DNA from: an uncultured Clostridia bacterium
GTDB lineage: Bacteria > Bacillota > Clostridia > Lachnospirales > Anaerotignaceae
Length of the DNA: 16,030 nucleotides
Assembly: GCA_937888765.1 (NCBI GenBank)
Contig: CALASU010000227.1
Span: forward strand, 1-16,030
Direction: 5' to 3'
Below are positions 15,233 through 16,030 of the stretch, piece by piece. Positions within the stretch are counted from its first letter, which is position 1; every line of letters starts with the position of its first letter. The translations under genes and the position numbers were made by a program. The notes beneath the pieces were generated by a model. That model searched no databases, was not told the origin of the DNA, and was given only the letters and a program-made list of their open reading frames with translations.

Positions 15233-15721
15233 ATGGAAAGACGCGACAAACACAACTACTATTTAGACATTGCTGAAACAGTACTTGAAAGAGGCACATG
15301 TCTTAGAAGAAATTACGGCGCAATCATTGTTAAGAACGACGAAATTATCTCCACAGGTTACACAGGTGCACCAAGAAGCCGTAAAAACTGCATAGACTTA
15401 GGTGAATGCAGAAGACAAAAACTTAACATTCCAAGAGGGCAAAGATATGAACTTTGCAGAAGCGTACACGCTGAAGCAAATGCAATTATCAGTGCATCAA
15501 GGGACAAGATGCTTGGTGCTACAATGTACATAGCAGGTAAAGAAGCAGATACAAAAGAACTTATTGAGAATGCTTCAAGTTGTGCAATGTGTAAAAGACT
15601 TATTATTAACGCAGGTATCGATAAAGTAGTTTACAGAAAGTCTGAGAACGAATATTCTGTGGTATATGTTCAGACATGGATTGACAACGACGAGTCGTTA
15701 ACTGACGAATTAGGTTATTAA
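15233..15721 (+). CDS. Deoxycytidylate (dCMP) deaminase, ComEB family
   Basis: This enzyme converts dCMP to dUMP for thymidylate synthesis. The 162-residue protein has the zinc/catalytic motif HAEANAI, with His79 and Glu81, and the cysteine pair CAMC at 117 and 120. RLIINAGIDKVVY is typical of dCMP deaminase/ComEB. The common PCxxC reads SCAMC here. I chose ATG 15233 because AAGGAG lies 8 nt before it. A GTG at 15224 would overlap the tsaB stop and the ribosome site. The insert GAPRSRKNCIDLGECRR at 46-62 contains further Cys residues, as in related deaminases with a regulatory or structural zinc site. Confidence 0.9.
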   Translation: MERRDKHNYYLDIAETVLERGTCLRRNYGAIIVKNDEIISTGYTGAPRSRKNCIDLGECRRQKLNIPRGQRYELCRSVHAEANAIISASRDKMLGATMYIAGKEADTKELIENASSCAMCKRLIINAGIDKVVYRKSENEYSVVYVQTWIDNDESLTDELGY

Positions 15722-15771
15722 AAGCCGAAAATATACGAACAACATATAGTGAATACAAAGAATAATAATGA

Positions 15772-15777
15772 TATAAT
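15772..15777 (+). promoter_or_regulatory. Possible -10 element upstream of the parB-like gene
   Basis: The 78-nt gap between the deaminase and the next gene contains a perfect TATAAT at 15772-15777, but no acceptable -35 at 16-18 nt upstream. The predicted start would fall next to the ribosome site. The evidence is weak. Confidence 0.2.
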
Positions 15778-15799
15778 TGACATAAGGAGATGAGTACTT

Positions 15800-16030
15800 A
15801 TGGAAATTATATCATTATTTAGTTCACAGCCAAAAAGTAAATTAATAGAAGTTGACGTTTCAGAGATTGAAACAAATCCCAATCAGCCAAGAAAAGATTT
15901 TTATGACGAGTCCATAGACGAACTTGCACAGTCAATAAGTAAATACGGTTTAATTCAGCCCATAACCGTAAGAAAAGGAACAAAAAACAAGTATCAGCTT
16001 GTATCGGGAGAAAGACGTCTCAGAGCCTGT
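15800..16030 (+). CDS. ParB/Noc family partition protein (N-terminal part, runs off window)
   Basis: The 77 codons in view encode the start of a ParB-type CTPase/DNA-binding protein used in chromosome segregation or nucleoid occlusion. The segment has the ParB N-domain: VSEIETNPNQPRKDFYDES (C-box-like IxxNPxQPR), ELAQSISKYGLIQPITVRK, and the CTP-binding GERRLRA motif at the right edge. AAGGAG precedes the ATG. The helix-turn-helix and C-terminal domains lie outside the window, so ParB and Noc cannot be told apart. The short FSSQPKSK leader resembles Noc/ParB N-terminal tails. Confidence 0.92.
   Translation, partial: MEIISLFSSQPKSKLIEVDVSEIETNPNQPRKDFYDESIDELAQSISKYGLIQPITVRKGTKNKYQLVSGERRLRAC

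Noticed and set aside
1..16030. Defence islands, prophage, IS elements, CRISPR, tRNA or rRNA genes
   Set aside because: No transposase, integrase, phage gene, regularly spaced repeat or recognisable tRNA/rRNA sequence was seen on either strand.

Overview
The window reads as DNA from anaerobic, spore-forming Clostridia-type Firmicutes. The signs are a V-type Na+ ATPase operon, a spore SASP gene behind a sigma-G-like promoter, a lysine riboswitch, and strong AGGAGG-type ribosome binding sites. There is an important caveat. Codon use changes abruptly inside asd, at about 7985-8110. Left of that zone leucine is written mostly CTG. Right of it leucine is TTA/CTT and the DNA is clearly AT-richer. 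The two halves may come from two different genomes joined in a conserved gene (a metagenome chimera), or may mark a real recombination boundary. Operon inferences that cross this zone should be treated with care.

Left half, minus strand, read right to left. A small SspF-like alpha/beta-type SASP gene (6821-7021) comes first. Next is a three-gene unit with its own promoter: a SAM methyltransferase, the redox chaperone Hsp33, and a Nudix hydrolase that ends in a good intrinsic terminator at 4597-4627. Then a consensus promoter (4432-4460) and a leader of about 250 nt precede the V-type ATP synthase operon: peripheral-stalk subunit G/H, then I, K, E and C, with C cut by the window edge. The order matches ntpF-I-K-E-C. 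The K subunit carries the residues that bind Na+ in Enterococcus hirae NtpK, so a sodium-translocating enzyme is predicted.

Middle, plus strand. A TTGACA-N17-TAGACT promoter and a lysine riboswitch (about 7193-7360) with a terminator-like hairpin lead into asd, which encodes aspartate-semialdehyde dehydrogenase.

Right half, plus strand. One tightly packed, often overlapping gene string follows: dapA, dapB, a stand-alone double-ACT protein resembling the regulatory part of aspartokinase, hflX, yigZ/IMPACT, fhs, tsaE, tsaB, a dCMP deaminase and the start of a parB/noc gene. asd, dapA, dapB and the ACT protein cover aspartate-to-diaminopimelate/lysine steps and their likely feedback control. 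fhs feeds one-carbon units into folate. tsaE and tsaB serve tRNA t6A synthesis. The deaminase supplies dUMP for dTTP. The parB-like gene belongs to chromosome segregation or nucoid control.

Notable points: the composition break in asd; an apparent frameshift at an A7 run in tsaB; the free-standing aspartokinase regulatory domain; a perfect 10-bp terminator-like hairpin inside hflX; and a structured leader with a minigene before the ATPase operon. I found no convincing undescribed defence or mobile system, and no tRNA, rRNA, CRISPR array or IS element.
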